Positions 1-11,359 of a stretch of 64,000 nt of DNA are shown here, in pieces. This DNA is from Gillisia hiemivivida (GTDB taxonomy: Bacteria; Bacteroidota; Bacteroidia; Flavobacteriales; Flavobacteriaceae). Each line of letters starts with the position of its first letter. Position 1 is the stretch's first letter. The position numbers and the translations under genes were made by a program. The notes below the pieces were generated by a model. That model made no database searches. It had not been told where the DNA came from and saw only the letters and a list, made by a program, of their open reading frames with translations. The stretch is taken from positions 1 through 64,000 of the forward strand of contig NZ_VORY01000014.1 in NCBI RefSeq assembly GCF_007997295.1. Direction: 5' to 3'.

Positions 1-162
1 TATAAAAGGATAAGGTCCTATCTATCGGTCGATATATCTTATGATTATCTAGCCATCGGTTGACTCTTACCCCCTTTCACTTATATCTGTAAAACTAGAA
101 ATTTATTCCAAATGCAAACATAGGAGCTATCGGAACAGGGTGACGATACTATTTTAACTGCC

Positions 163-190
163 GTCATGCTGAACTCGTTTCAGCATCTTT
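163..190 (+). repeat. dispersed intergenic repeat, GTCATGCTGAAC type
   Basis: A palindromic unit in which ATGCTGAA and TTCAGCAT can pair around a short loop. A near-identical copy in reverse orientation lies at 36594-36622. Both copies are between genes. The rest of 1-265 shows no convincing gene, RNA or promoter. Confidence 0.6.
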
Positions 191-265
191 CATCCTCTAT
201 CCTACTATCTAATAAGATCTTAAAACGAGTTCTGTTTAAAGCTTTATGAGAAATATTTAAAACAC

Positions 266-299
266 AAAAAAAGCTGTTCATTACTGAACAGCTTTTTTA
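266..299 (-). terminator. intrinsic terminator of secDF
   Basis: A perfect stem (267-280 with 285-298) closed by the loop TTAC. It carries A and T runs on its two sides, so it reads as a terminator on either strand. It lies 26 bases beyond the secDF stop codon. Confidence 0.85.
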
Positions 300-324
300 T
301 ATTATTGAAATACTTGCGGATTAA

Positions 325-3309
325 TTATGCAACTACTTCTTCTTTCTTTTTGTTATCTCTAATTGCCTTTTTATTTGCACTATCAAACATAACAGGCGTA
401 GCAATAAATAGGGATGAATAAGTACCTACAATAATACCTATAATCATTGCAAACATAAATCCTCTAAGGCTTTCTCCACCAAATATAAAGATAGCTAACA
501 ACACTAAGATAGTGGTTAAAGAAGTATTCACTGTTCTACCAAGCGTACTATTTAAAGCACTGTTAATTATTTTACTTCTTTGCCAGGTGGTATGTTCATT
601 CGCGTATTCACGAATTCTATCAAACACTACCACAGTATCATTCAAGGAGTAACCTATTACCGTTAAAATTGCTGCAATAAATGCTTGATTTATCTCCATA
701 CTAAATGGCATAATATTATATGCTAAAGAGAAGATACCTAATACTATTAATACATCATGGAATACTGCCGCAACAGCACCTAAACTATATTGCCATTTTC
801 TAAATCTCAATAAGATATAAAGGAATACCACGATTAAAGATCCTAATACCGCCCAGAATGAATCATTTTTAATATCATCGGCAATTGTTGGGCCTACTTT
901 CATAGATTTCATAATTCCAATTTCACGTTCGTTGGAACCTACTGTAAAGTCATCGAAAGAGACATCTGTTGGTAAATGCGGTTGTAAAGCATCGTACATC
1001 ATTCTCTGAATTTCTGTATCTACAGCTTCTCCATCATCTTCAACTTTGTATTTTGTGGTAATCTTTAACTGATTATTTGGACCAAAGGTTTTTGCTTCAG
1101 CACTTTCAAATGTAGCGATAAGATCTTTTTCAACTTCCGAAGCATTTACATCATCTGCGAATCTCACAGTATAAGTTCTACCTCCAATAAAATCTACACC
1201 TTGATTCAATCCATTCATAAAGAAAGATCCAACACTTATTAAAATGAAAATTCCAGATATAGCATATGCTATTTTTCGTTTACTTAAGAAATCGATATTC
1301 ATGTTGGTGAATAGATTCTTGGTAATTGAAGTGCTAAATGGCAACGATTTTCCATTTTTACCGTATCCATCAATGAATAATCTTGTGATAAATATTGCAG
1401 TAAACAATGAAGTTGCAATACCTATTAATAAAGTAGTGGCAAAACCTTTAATTGGCCCTGTTCCTAAGATCAATAATATTAAACCGGTAAGACCAGTAGT
1501 AATGTTAGCATCTAAAATAGAAGAAAGCGCATTGTTAAATCCGTCTTTAATAGCATCTTTTTGCGATTTTCCTTTTGCCAGTTCCTCTTTAATACGTTCA
1601 AAGATAAGTACGTTCGCATCTACCGACATACCAATAGTTAAAACGATACCCGCAATTCCAGGTAAAGTAAGCACCGCTCCAAGACCGGCTAAAATTCCGA
1701 AGATAAAGATGATGTTCACTACTAGAGCAACATCAGCAAAAAGACCAGCTTTTCCGTAATAGAAGATCATCCACAACAATACAATGGCTAAGGCAATAAG
1801 GAATGAATTCAGACCGCTACTTATAGCTTCTTGCCCAAGAGATGGACCTACGATCTCACTCTGAATAATATCTGCAGAAGCAGGTAATTTACCAGCTCTA
1901 AGTACATTTGCTAAATCCTGACCTTCAGTGATATCAAAATCTCCTGAAATCTCACTTCTACCTCCACTAATTGGCCCTGTAGAAACTCCTGGTGCAGAAT
2001 ACACTACGTTATCTAAAACTATCGCAATATTACTTTTTTCAGTATATGCCCTTCCAGTCATTTCTTCCCAGATCTTAGCACCTTTACCATCCATTTGCAT
2101 AGATACTGCTACTCTACCTACCTGATCGAAAGTTTGTGTAGCATCTGTAATAACATCTCCCGTTAATGCAGGAATCATTTCACGATCTCCTTTTAAAGCA
2201 TAAAGATCTGATACATTATCTTTGGATACTCCCCATACAAATTCTGTAAAACGTAGGTCTGCAGGCAAAAGAGATCTTATCTGAGATTTATTTAAATATT
2301 CTCTAACCTGTGCGGTATCTTTTGATGAAAAAGAAGCCAAAATAGGGCTTCCCTGGAAACCTGGAGAAACCATTAGATCCAATAAAGGATTGTTTGCTGT
2401 TTGCACTTCAGAAGTGTCCTCTGTGCTAGCAAGTAAAGCTTCAATCTCCTCATCTTCTTCAGAAGCTGAAAGCGTATCTTTTTTCTCTGCAGATTTATCT
2501 TCTTTCTTAACCATTTCTGCAAGTGTGTTATTTGCATTGATCAAGAAATTTCCGAAATCTGTATTCTTATGTACATACCAGAATTCTAACTGAGCCGTAC
2601 TTTGAAGTAATTTTTTAACACGACTGATGTCCTTTGCTCCAGGAAGTTCTACCAATATTCTACCAGAATTCCCTAGACGCTGAATGTTTGGTTGTGCAAC
2701 CCCAAACTTATCTATACGCTTACGCAATACTTCGAAAGCAGAAGTTATAGATTCGCTAACCTTTTCTCTAATAATAGGTTTAACAACATCATTGGTCATT
2801 TCAAAATTCACCTGATCGCTAAGAGTCTTATTGGCGAAAATATCTGGAGAAGCTAATTTAGCTCCTTCATTTTTTTCGAATGCTTCATAGAAAAGGTCTA
2901 AATAATTTTCCTGACTATCTTTTTGTGCAGCATCAGCTTCAGCTAAAGCCTTATTAAATGCAGGATCGCTACTATTGTTAGCCAATCCTTTTAAGATATC
3001 TTTTACAGAAATTTGAAGAATCACATTGATTCCTCCTTTAAGATCGAGCCCTTTATTAAGCTCCTTATCTTTTGCTGTGTTGTAAGTAATTCCAGCAACA
3101 ATCTCGTTATTACCAATAGAATCTAAATAACTAGCTTCTTCAACATCTCGCAGTACAGAATATCCCTCTACGTTAGTACCTATTTTTTGCTTAGCAAATG
3201 CCTCTGCATCACTCTCTACTCCGCTGGCAATAAATGTAAATGATAGCTGGTAAATACATACCAGACCAAATAAAACCGCAAAAATCTTGATCAGTCCTTT
3301 ATTCTGCAT
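325..3309 (-). CDS. secDF: SecDF, fused protein-export membrane protein
   Basis: Auxiliary subunit of the Sec translocon that uses the proton gradient to pull exported proteins across the inner membrane. SecD and SecF are fused in one 994-residue chain, as is common in Bacteroidota. A transmembrane helix at about 8-28 leads into GLDLKGG (87-93). The SecD membrane motif SVDANVLIFERIKEE sits near residue 562, SecF begins near 670 with GVDFIGGRTYTVRF near 705, and NDTVVVFDRIRE lies near 896. A charged insertion rich in Glu, Lys and Ser interrupts the periplasmic part at about 265-305. The gene appears monocistronic: a promoter-like site lies just upstream and a terminator just downstream. Confidence 0.97.
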   Translation of the reverse strand: MQNKGLIKIFAVLFGLVCIYQLSFTFIASGVESDAEAFAKQKIGTNVEGYSVLRDVEEASYLDSIGNNEIVAGITYNTAKDKELNKGLDLKGGINVILQISVKDILKGLANNSSDPAFNKALAEADAAQKDSQENYLDLFYEAFEKNEGAKLASPDIFANKTLSDQVNFEMTNDVVKPIIREKVSESITSAFEVLRKRIDKFGVAQPNIQRLGNSGRILVELPGAKDISRVKKLLQSTAQLEFWYVHKNTDFGNFLINANNTLAEMVKKEDKSAEKKDTLSASEEDEEIEALLASTEDTSEVQTANNPLLDLMVSPGFQGSPILASFSSKDTAQVREYLNKSQIRSLLPADLRFTEFVWGVSKDNVSDLYALKGDREMIPALTGDVITDATQTFDQVGRVAVSMQMDGKGAKIWEEMTGRAYTEKSNIAIVLDNVVYSAPGVSTGPISGGRSEISGDFDITEGQDLANVLRAGKLPASADIIQSEIVGPSLGQEAISSGLNSFLIALAIVLLWMIFYYGKAGLFADVALVVNIIFIFGILAGLGAVLTLPGIAGIVLTIGMSVDANVLIFERIKEELAKGKSQKDAIKDGFNNALSSILDANITTGLTGLILLILGTGPIKGFATTLLIGIATSLFTAIFITRLFIDGYGKNGKSLPFSTSITKNLFTNMNIDFLSKRKIAYAISGIFILISVGSFFMNGLNQGVDFIGGRTYTVRFADDVNASEVEKDLIATFESAEAKTFGPNNQLKITTKYKVEDDGEAVDTEIQRMMYDALQPHLPTDVSFDDFTVGSNEREIGIMKSMKVGPTIADDIKNDSFWAVLGSLIVVFLYILLRFRKWQYSLGAVAAVFHDVLIVLGIFSLAYNIMPFSMEINQAFIAAILTVIGYSLNDTVVVFDRIREYANEHTTWQRSKIINSALNSTLGRTVNTSLTTILVLLAIFIFGGESLRGFMFAMIIGIIVGTYSSLFIATPVMFDSANKKAIRDNKKKEEVVA

Positions 3310-3345
3310 TATTCTTTATTATTTAATGTCAATTTTTAAAACGGA

Positions 3346-3376
3346 CAAATATAGGATTTCATTATTCAAATGCCAA
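3346..3376 (-). promoter_or_regulatory. probable promoter of secDF
   Basis: On the minus strand, TTG (3374-3376) is followed after 20 bases by TATATTTG (3346-3353). This matches the Bacteroidota housekeeping pattern TTG-N19-TAnnTTTG apart from one extra spacer base. The -7 element ends 36 bases before the secDF start. Confidence 0.6.
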
Positions 3377-3411
3377 TTATTTTTTTTTGAAAAATTTAAC
3401 TTTTTGACAAT

Positions 3412-3442
3412 AAAAAAGACCACTTAAAAAGTGGTCTTTTTT
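3412..3442 (-). terminator. intrinsic terminator of mdh
   Basis: AAAAAAGACCACTT pairs with AAGTGGTCTTTTTT around a three-base loop, 37 bases past the mdh stop. The core CACTTAAAAAGTG is shared with the gyrB terminator at 5541-5563. Confidence 0.85.
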
Positions 3443-3479
3443 CAGATTCAGTTTTCACTGAAATATGATAGAAATACTG

Positions 3480-4406
3480 CTAAAAAGTCAACAAATCATT
3501 CGTTTTCTTTACACCTTCAGCACTTTCTTTAATCTTAGCTTTTTCAGCATCGGTTAATTCTATTTCAACGATTCTTTCCAATCCGCCTTTACCTAAAATT
3601 GCAGGTACACCAATACAAAGATCATTTAGTCCGTATTCTCCATCTAAAAGCGCAGAACATGGGAACATTTTTTTCTGATCGCAAGCAATTGCTTGAACCA
3701 TTGCAGAAACTGCAGCTCCTGGCGCATACCATGCACTGGTTCCTAATAATTTAGTTAAGGTTGCTCCACCTACTTTAGTATCTTCAGAAACTTGATTTAA
3801 TCTTTCTTCAGAAAGAAAAGCAGTTACAGGAATACTATTTCTTGTTGCCAATCTTGTTAAAGGCACCATTCCAGTATCACTATGCCCACCTATTACCATT
3901 CCATCAACATCAGATGGAGGACATTCTAAGGCTTCACTTAATCTAAATTTGAAACGTGCACTATCTAAAGCACCACCCATTCCAATAATTCTATTTTTAG
4001 CAAGACCTGTGGTTTTATGCACTAAATAAGTCATTGAATCCATTGGGTTACTCACCACAATTATGATAGCATCTGGAGAATGTTTAATTAGGTTTCCTGA
4101 AACTTCTTTTACAATTCCGGCATTGATACCAATTAATTCTTCTCTTGTCATTCCCGGTTTTCTAGGAATACCACTTGTAATAACTACAACATCACTACCA
4201 GCAGTTTTAGAATAATCGTTAGTAGAACCTACGATCTTAGAATCAAATCCGTTAAGAGTTGCAGTTTGCATTAGATCCATTGCTTTTCCTTCAGCAACAC
4301 CCTCTTTAATATCTACTAAAACAATTTCTGAAGCAAAATTCTTTATGGCGATATATTCTGCACAACTTGCTCCAACAGCACCTGCTCCAACGATAGTAAC
4401 TTTCAT
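3480..4406 (-). CDS. mdh: malate dehydrogenase
   Basis: Interconverts malate and oxaloacetate with NAD in the TCA cycle. The 308-residue chain has the LDH-like malate dehydrogenase layout: Rossmann motif GAGAVG at 7-12, Asp32 for NAD, the substrate-loop arginines in IPRKPGMTR (Arg82 and Arg88), Asn120 in VSNPMD, Arg151 and the catalytic His175 in GGHSDTG. The arginine at 82 favours malate over lactate specificity. It has its own terminator, so it is probably transcribed alone. Confidence 0.97.
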   Translation of the reverse strand: MKVTIVGAGAVGASCAEYIAIKNFASEIVLVDIKEGVAEGKAMDLMQTATLNGFDSKIVGSTNDYSKTAGSDVVVITSGIPRKPGMTREELIGINAGIVKEVSGNLIKHSPDAIIIVVSNPMDSMTYLVHKTTGLAKNRIIGMGGALDSARFKFRLSEALECPPSDVDGMVIGGHSDTGMVPLTRLATRNSIPVTAFLSEERLNQVSEDTKVGGATLTKLLGTSAWYAPGAAVSAMVQAIACDQKKMFPCSALLDGEYGLNDLCIGVPAILGKGGLERIVEIELTDAEKAKIKESAEGVKKTNDLLTF

Positions 4407-4494
4407 TTTATATGATTTAAATATTAATTATTGATTTTATACGAAAATACAAATTATGTAACAGTTAAGTAATAAGGAATGGTTAAATGTCCTT

Positions 4495-5466
4495 TTAATT
4501 CAAGCGGTAATGAAGTCCAACATTTGCATTAAATAATCCGCTGGCAGAAAACACCGTGCTAAATTTAAATTTATCAACGTAGTAATTAAATCCAATATTA
4601 CCTTTAAATTTTCCTTCGCTATTTCCTAGAGCACCTAATTGATTATTTAGAGTAGGCAATGACCCTCCCGTACCTCCAAATGCATAATCGAATTTAGAAT
4701 TAGTATAACCAAAACCACCCATTACTTCAAAAGTATCATAAAGCTTAGAACCTATTAGCTGAACATTATACATATTCGCATCTACATCTATTCTATCTAA
4801 ATTTGCAATTTGTATATCTATAGGAGTGAATTTATAATCTGCTTTGAAATTACTGTAATTAGCTACCAATGCAAATTGAAAATCATCTTCTCTAAGTCTT
4901 TTATATATATACTGAGAGAAATTATGTTTCAGCCCAACTCCATAAGTGCTTATTCCCACATCATTTATAAAAATTTCAGGTAAATATCTTACCGCGATCT
5001 CTGTCATATATGGCAATCCAACTGTTACTTGTGGAAAAGCATGCAACACCACGCTTTTATCCAAGCCGTCTATAGCATCAAATTCAAAATCCTGTCCGAA
5101 AATTGACCCTTCATAAGCAGCATCTGTATCACCACCATAAACCGTTGGCAACAGTGCATTATTTGCCCCGACTATTGTTAAATTATTAAATTGATTATTA
5201 TTAATTATTTTATCTTGTTGAGAACTTGGGACAAATAAGGCATTTCCATGAACCGAAACTTCCACTTGCCATTTTTCCAGAGTTGAAGCTGAAGAAAACC
5301 AGCCTGCACTAGATTGCAAAGTTGCTCCTTCTGCTCCAGGTTCAGCAAAATTTTCAGCTATTAGAAGCATGTCATTAATTAAAAGATTTACATCTTCTTG
5401 AGCCTTTGAAAATTGAGTCACTAAGAGTAGTGATAAAAACAAGATAGATTTTGGGAGGTTTCTCAC
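4495..5466 (-). CDS. outer-membrane beta-barrel-like protein (DUF6588-like)
   Basis: A 323-residue protein with a signal peptide (about 1-22, ending SKAQ) and alternating short strands rich in Tyr, Phe and Gly. It resembles the DUF6588 group of flavobacterial outer-membrane proteins; that assignment is from memory of the pattern, not a search. It ends in a hydrophobic strand (GLHYRLN) as barrel proteins do. The gene lies between mdh and gyrB on the same strand, with the gyrB terminator between it and gyrB. No enzymatic motif is visible and the function is unknown. Confidence 0.75.
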   Translation of the reverse strand: MRNLPKSILFLSLLLVTQFSKAQEDVNLLINDMLLIAENFAEPGAEGATLQSSAGWFSSASTLEKWQVEVSVHGNALFVPSSQQDKIINNNQFNNLTIVGANNALLPTVYGGDTDAAYEGSIFGQDFEFDAIDGLDKSVVLHAFPQVTVGLPYMTEIAVRYLPEIFINDVGISTYGVGLKHNFSQYIYKRLREDDFQFALVANYSNFKADYKFTPIDIQIANLDRIDVDANMYNVQLIGSKLYDTFEVMGGFGYTNSKFDYAFGGTGGSLPTLNNQLGALGNSEGKFKGNIGFNYYVDKFKFSTVFSASGLFNANVGLHYRLN

Positions 5467-5534
5467 AGTGTTAATTTTTTGTATTGGGGATAAAAATAAT
5501 AAAATTCAGATTGTAAATTTAAACTTACTAGTAA

Positions 5535-5563
5535 CAAAAAAAGCCCACTTAAAAAGTGGGCTT
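5535..5563 (-). terminator. intrinsic terminator of gyrB
   Basis: AAGCCCACTT (5541-5550) pairs with AAGTGGGCTT (5554-5563). On the minus strand the stem is followed by a run of seven T. It lies directly after the gyrB stop codon. Confidence 0.85.
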
Positions 5564-5570
5564 AAAATCT

Positions 5571-7592
<2,022 letters not shown>

Positions 7593-7654
7593 TCAATACC
7601 CTTAAGTTATTAACAATTTTTGTGAAAAACCCTGCTTTTTAGTTGATAAGGAAC

Positions 7655-9265
7655 TCAAACTTTTGCTGCTTCTATGAAACTGGTTTGCGCAACGTGAGTT
7701 GAACTTGCTCTACCGCTTGGGTCTAAATCTTTTTGCCATTTTGGAATCCATTTCTTTACAGATTTCGCTGCAGATTCCTGTGGAAAATAACTGTTAAAGA
7801 TCTCTCTATAAAAATATGCCTCTTTGGTTGAAGGGGTGTTAACTGGATATTTTGATGCAGCCATTTCCAATTCCAAATCGGTCACTTGGGACTTCGTGAA
7901 TTCTATAAGACTATCTATCCAACTGTAACCAACCCCATCGCTAAACTGCTCTTTTTGTCTCCACAGTACTTCATCTGGAAGAAAAGCTTGCTCTGGAGTA
8001 TCAAAAGCTTTTCTAAGAATATACTTTTCCACTCCTCCGTGTGTTGACGGCATTTTATGAATAGGTGCTATTTCAATCGCTGTTTGTAAAAAAGCCTTGT
8101 CTAAAAATGGCACTCTGGCTTCTAATCCATGAGCCATGGTAGATTTATCTGCTCGCAAACAATCTGCTGTAGACAATCTTTTAACTCTACTTATTGTTTC
8201 TTTCTGAAATTCTTCAGCAGAAGGTGCATTTTTAAAATACAGGTATCCACCAAAAATTTCGTCTGCGCCTTCCCCAGATAGCACCACTTTTATACCTTTT
8301 TCAGTAATTGCTTTTGAAAGGAAATACATAGGTGTACTGGCTCTTATAGAAGTTACATCATAAGTCTCTAAATGCCAGATCAATTTTTTGATAATTCCAA
8401 TCCCTTCTTCAACCGTAAAATGAATTTCATGATGGTCGGTTCCAAGAAAATCTGCTACTTTTCTAGCAGCGATCAAATCTGGCGCATCTTCATTCAATCC
8501 AATAGAGAACGAATGTAATTTTTTCCCTTTTTCTTTAAGTATTCGTGCCGCTATAGATGAAGTCAAAGAAGAATCTAATCCTCCACTTAACAACACACCT
8601 AAAGGAACATCAGACATTAAACGTTTCTTGGTTGCAGCAATCAAAGAGTCTCTCAATCTTTTTAAGTCTGCTTCTTCCTGACAATCTTCTAAGGAATACC
8701 AATCTGGTTTGTAATATTGAACAAAACCAGTTGTTGGTGTGTAATAATATCCAGGAGGAAAAGCTTGAAACTCCACACATTGATCTGCCAAAACTTTCAT
8801 TTCGCTCGCAAACCAAAGCGCGCCATCTGCATCTTCACCATAATAAAGCGGCTTTACTCCTATTGGATCTCTAGCTGCAATGAAGTCTTTTCCATCTACT
8901 ACCACAAAAGAAAAATCCCCATCTAACTTGTTTAAGAAACCATACCCGTATTTTTCATATAAATGCACGATCACTTCTGAATCTCCTGTTGTACGAAACT
9001 CGTGATCTTTTAATTCATTTTCTTTAAGCGCCTGGTAGTTATATATTTCGCCGTTATGAATCATCCATGCTGAAGAAGTTCCTTGAATTGGTTGTTTTCC
9101 GGTTGTAACATCCATTATTGCCAATCTCTCATGACATAATATCGCTCCAGACTCAGTTACATGAACATCACTTTCATCTGGCCCACGGTGACTCATTCTT
9201 TTAGAAAGTTGAGAAACTAAGCCTTGATCTTCCTTTTTTCCTATTACAGCTAAAATACCACACAT
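7655..9265 (-). CDS. asnB: asparagine synthase B, glutamine-hydrolysing
   Basis: Makes asparagine from aspartate, ATP and glutamine. Cys2, immediately after the start Met, is the class II glutaminase nucleophile and fixes the start codon. The glutaminase domain has HERLAIMD (Arg47), NGEIYN (71-76) and Asp95. The synthetase domain carries the PP-loop SGGLDSS at 227-233. Its 536 residues are near the length of other bacterial AsnB proteins. No terminator is obvious between it and gyrB (143 bases), and the upstream 246 bases hold no recognisable site. Confidence 0.95.
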   Translation of the reverse strand: MCGILAVIGKKEDQGLVSQLSKRMSHRGPDESDVHVTESGAILCHERLAIMDVTTGKQPIQGTSSAWMIHNGEIYNYQALKENELKDHEFRTTGDSEVIVHLYEKYGYGFLNKLDGDFSFVVVDGKDFIAARDPIGVKPLYYGEDADGALWFASEMKVLADQCVEFQAFPPGYYYTPTTGFVQYYKPDWYSLEDCQEEADLKRLRDSLIAATKKRLMSDVPLGVLLSGGLDSSLTSSIAARILKEKGKKLHSFSIGLNEDAPDLIAARKVADFLGTDHHEIHFTVEEGIGIIKKLIWHLETYDVTSIRASTPMYFLSKAITEKGIKVVLSGEGADEIFGGYLYFKNAPSAEEFQKETISRVKRLSTADCLRADKSTMAHGLEARVPFLDKAFLQTAIEIAPIHKMPSTHGGVEKYILRKAFDTPEQAFLPDEVLWRQKEQFSDGVGYSWIDSLIEFTKSQVTDLELEMAASKYPVNTPSTKEAYFYREIFNSYFPQESAAKSVKKWIPKWQKDLDPSGRASSTHVAQTSFIEAAKV

Positions 9266-9511
9266 AATTTTAAGTTTTAATTCTAAACAAATTTGCAGTA
9301 TTCATTTACGAATAAAAACCATTAAACAATAATTGGTTACATTTAATAACTAAAATTATTAAATAAGCATCTATATGAAAATATATGAGATTAAATTTAT
9401 ATCATAAACTGTCAAGTCAAAACTTTGGGGAATTAAAAAATATAAGACTTCATTAACAACCCCCGTTTTGTTGAAACAGTACCTTTATCTTATTAAATCA
9501 ATTTAAAAATT

Positions 9512-10075
9512 ATGAAAAAAATATTCTTATTAGTAGTAATAGCAATCTTTACGCTTCAAAGCAATCCAATAAATGCCCAAGAGACTACCAAAAAAGCTCC
9601 AAGTTTCAATAAAATGGATGTGAGTCCAATGGACTTGGTAGTTTACAAAAATGAAGCTGAGGAAGTATTGGCGAGGGTTATCTACAGTAGACCTCTAAAA
9701 AGAGACAGAGAAATCTTTGGTAAATTAGTGCCGTATAATGAAGTATGGAGAACTGGTGCTAACGAAGCTACAGAGCTTACTTTATATAAAGACATGAAAG
9801 TAGCCGATGCAGTTGTGGAAGCAGGAACTTATACACTTTACACTATTCCTGGAGAAAAAGAATGGACTGTGATACTTAACAACAGAACAAATACTTGGGG
9901 AGCTTATGAATACAGCGACCAAGAAGATAGAGTAAGAATTAAAGTTCCTGTGCGTAATGCACCTTCAACCATAGAATCTTTCTCTATGGCCTTTGTAACC
10001 CAAACTGATGGAGCCGATCTTTTAATGGGTTGGGACGATAAATACGTTGAAGTTCCATTTAAAGCAGTTCAATAA
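9512..10075 (+). CDS. DUF2911 exported protein
   Basis: A 187-residue protein with a cleavable signal peptide (about 1-22, ending INAQ). The mature part matches the DUF2911 pattern: YSRPLKRDREIFGKLVPYNE, then VWRTGANEATEL, then AGTYTLYTIPGEKEW and a closing GWDDKYVEVPF. The family is common in Bacteroidota, is predicted to be periplasmic or surface-associated, and has no established activity. The gene is alone on the plus strand and is followed by a terminator at 10223-10260. Confidence 0.85.
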   Translation: MKKIFLLVVIAIFTLQSNPINAQETTKKAPSFNKMDVSPMDLVVYKNEAEEVLARVIYSRPLKRDREIFGKLVPYNEVWRTGANEATELTLYKDMKVADAVVEAGTYTLYTIPGEKEWTVILNNRTNTWGAYEYSDQEDRVRIKVPVRNAPSTIESFSMAFVTQTDGADLLMGWDDKYVEVPFKAVQ

Positions 10076-10091
10076 GCTTTAAAATCAAGAG

Positions 10092-10212
10092 CCTCGGGGC
10101 AAGCCCACGAGATATGTCCCGATGGTTCGGGAGGAAAATACTTTTAAAAATTCGAGGCATCCCGATAGTTCGGGACGGGGAATTAAACCCTCAATGAGGG
10201 ATTAAAGTAAAA
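10092..10212 (+). repeat. intergenic repeat, copy 1 of a decayed tandem pair
   Basis: The block has the order CAAGCCCACGAGATA, a TCCCGATGGTTCGGGA palindrome (10117-10132), a second palindrome TCCCGATAGTTCGGGA (10160-10175), and AAACCCTCAATGAGGG. The same order returns in weaker form at 10272-10394, on the far side of the terminator. Confidence 0.6.
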
Positions 10213-10222
10213 GCTAAAAATT

Positions 10223-10260
10223 AAAACGCTTTCTATCCTCACGAGTTGAAAGCGTTTTTT
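10223..10260 (+). terminator. intrinsic terminator after the DUF2911 gene
   Basis: AAAACGCTTTC (10223-10233) pairs with GAAAGCGTTTT (10248-10258) and ends in a T run. The A run on the other side could also serve queE on the minus strand. Confidence 0.75.
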
Positions 10261-10271
10261 TATTGTAAATC

Positions 10272-10394
10272 CTTTGGACAAGACCACGAGATAAGTTCCG
10301 ATATTTCGAAAGTAAAATAAGCTTGAAAACCAAATCCAGCCCATTTGAATGTTTTAGGTAAGCATAAATAATCAAACCCTCAATGAGGAAGGGA
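10272..10394 (+). repeat. intergenic repeat, degraded copy 2 of the tandem pair
   Basis: CAAGACCACGAGATAAG followed by the broken palindrome TTCCGATATTTCGAA, then AAACCCTCAATGAGGAAGGG just before the queE stop. It aligns with copy 1 at both ends, but the middle part has diverged and lacks the second palindrome. Confidence 0.55.
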
Positions 10395-11036
10395 TTACGG
10401 GATATTTAAATATTTATGCGTTTGCAATGAAACTTTCCATTTAGGGTTTTTCATTACATAATCTACAATTACAGGAATTACAGAATCGCGCTTACTCCAT
10501 TCTGGCTGGAGATATAGAATACAATCCTTATTAACCAATGCAGCTTGCTCTTCTGCAAACTTCAAATCATGAAGATTATAAACAATCACTTTCAATTCGT
10601 TAGCAACTTCATAGATCTCTTCTGTAGGTAGCTTTATTTTTTTAGGAGATAAACATATCCAGTCCCATACCCCTGTTAGTTTATAAGCCCCAGAAGTTTC
10701 TATATGAATCTTACATCCCTGAGCTTTTAAAGTCTCTGTAAGAATCGTCATATCCCAAGTTAAAGGTTCTCCCCCGGTAATCACAACAGTATCACTATGA
10801 GAAACGGCATTTTCCACAATCTTCCCAACATGAGTTGGAGGATGCAAAGAGGCATCCCAACTTTCTTTAACATCACACCAGTGACAGCCAACATCGCAAC
10901 CACCTATTCTAATGAAATAAGCAGCCGTTCCTTTATAAAATCCTTCACCCTGTATGGTATAAAATTCTTCCATTAACGGAAGCATTATACCCTTGTCCAC
11001 CAGCACTTTTGTATCTTCTGTAATCATAGCCTGCAA
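10395..11036 (-). CDS. queE: 7-carboxy-7-deazaguanine synthase (radical SAM)
   Basis: Radical SAM enzyme that converts 6-carboxytetrahydropterin to 7-carboxy-7-deazaguanine, on the path to queuosine. The 213-residue chain has FYTIQGEGFYKG near 25-36 and the iron-sulfur cluster motif C47-x3-C51-x2-C54. ITGGEPL follows near 95. An alternative start three codons downstream (MITEDTK) is equally possible. No other queuosine gene lies nearby. Confidence 0.93.
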   Translation of the reverse strand: MQAMITEDTKVLVDKGIMLPLMEEFYTIQGEGFYKGTAAYFIRIGGCDVGCHWCDVKESWDASLHPPTHVGKIVENAVSHSDTVVITGGEPLTWDMTILTETLKAQGCKIHIETSGAYKLTGVWDWICLSPKKIKLPTEEIYEVANELKVIVYNLHDLKFAEEQAALVNKDCILYLQPEWSKRDSVIPVIVDYVMKNPKWKVSLQTHKYLNIP

Positions 11037-11359
11037 AGATAACTATTCTTTAAGACCTAACATAGCTTAGTTTTAAATTGAATTAATCCTTGTTCTAGGT
11101 GATTTTATCAATAAATTCCTCAAGCATTAAGAGCACTTTTAGAAGGAAAAGTTATAATTTAACGGATTATCCGTTTGTCTGCCTGTAATAATTTTTAATC
11201 ATATGTATTTAGGTTTTTCGTCATCCTAGTAAGACCTAATGAGACACAGAAACTCCCGATGATTCGGGACAGATTGACGAGGAAGGACGGCACCTAGTTT
11301 GGCTCCAAAAGAGTTGCCCCTTTTGAGGTTACTATTTTTCACCACCTAAAACACTTTTA
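11037..11359. other. non-coding gap with one palindromic repeat
   Basis: A 323-base gap between divergent genes. It holds one copy of the TCCCGA-TCGGGA palindrome (11254-11269), set within a longer stretch (about 11217-11290) that looks like another dispersed repeat. No open frame or RNA gene was recognised. The promoters for queE and the downstream peptidase must lie here, but no clear -33/-7 pair was seen. Confidence 0.5.

Noticed and set aside
1-265. Possible tRNA or small RNA gene at the left edge
   Set aside because: No cloverleaf, CCA end or T-loop motif was found; only the dispersed repeat could be supported.
1244-1759. 171-codon open frame antisense to secDF
   Set aside because: It lies wholly within secDF, has no family features, and its composition mirrors the membrane-coding strand. 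It is a shadow frame.
11254-11269. TCCCGA palindrome as terminator of queE or of the peptidase gene
   Set aside because: It has no T run on either strand and lies upstream of both divergent genes.
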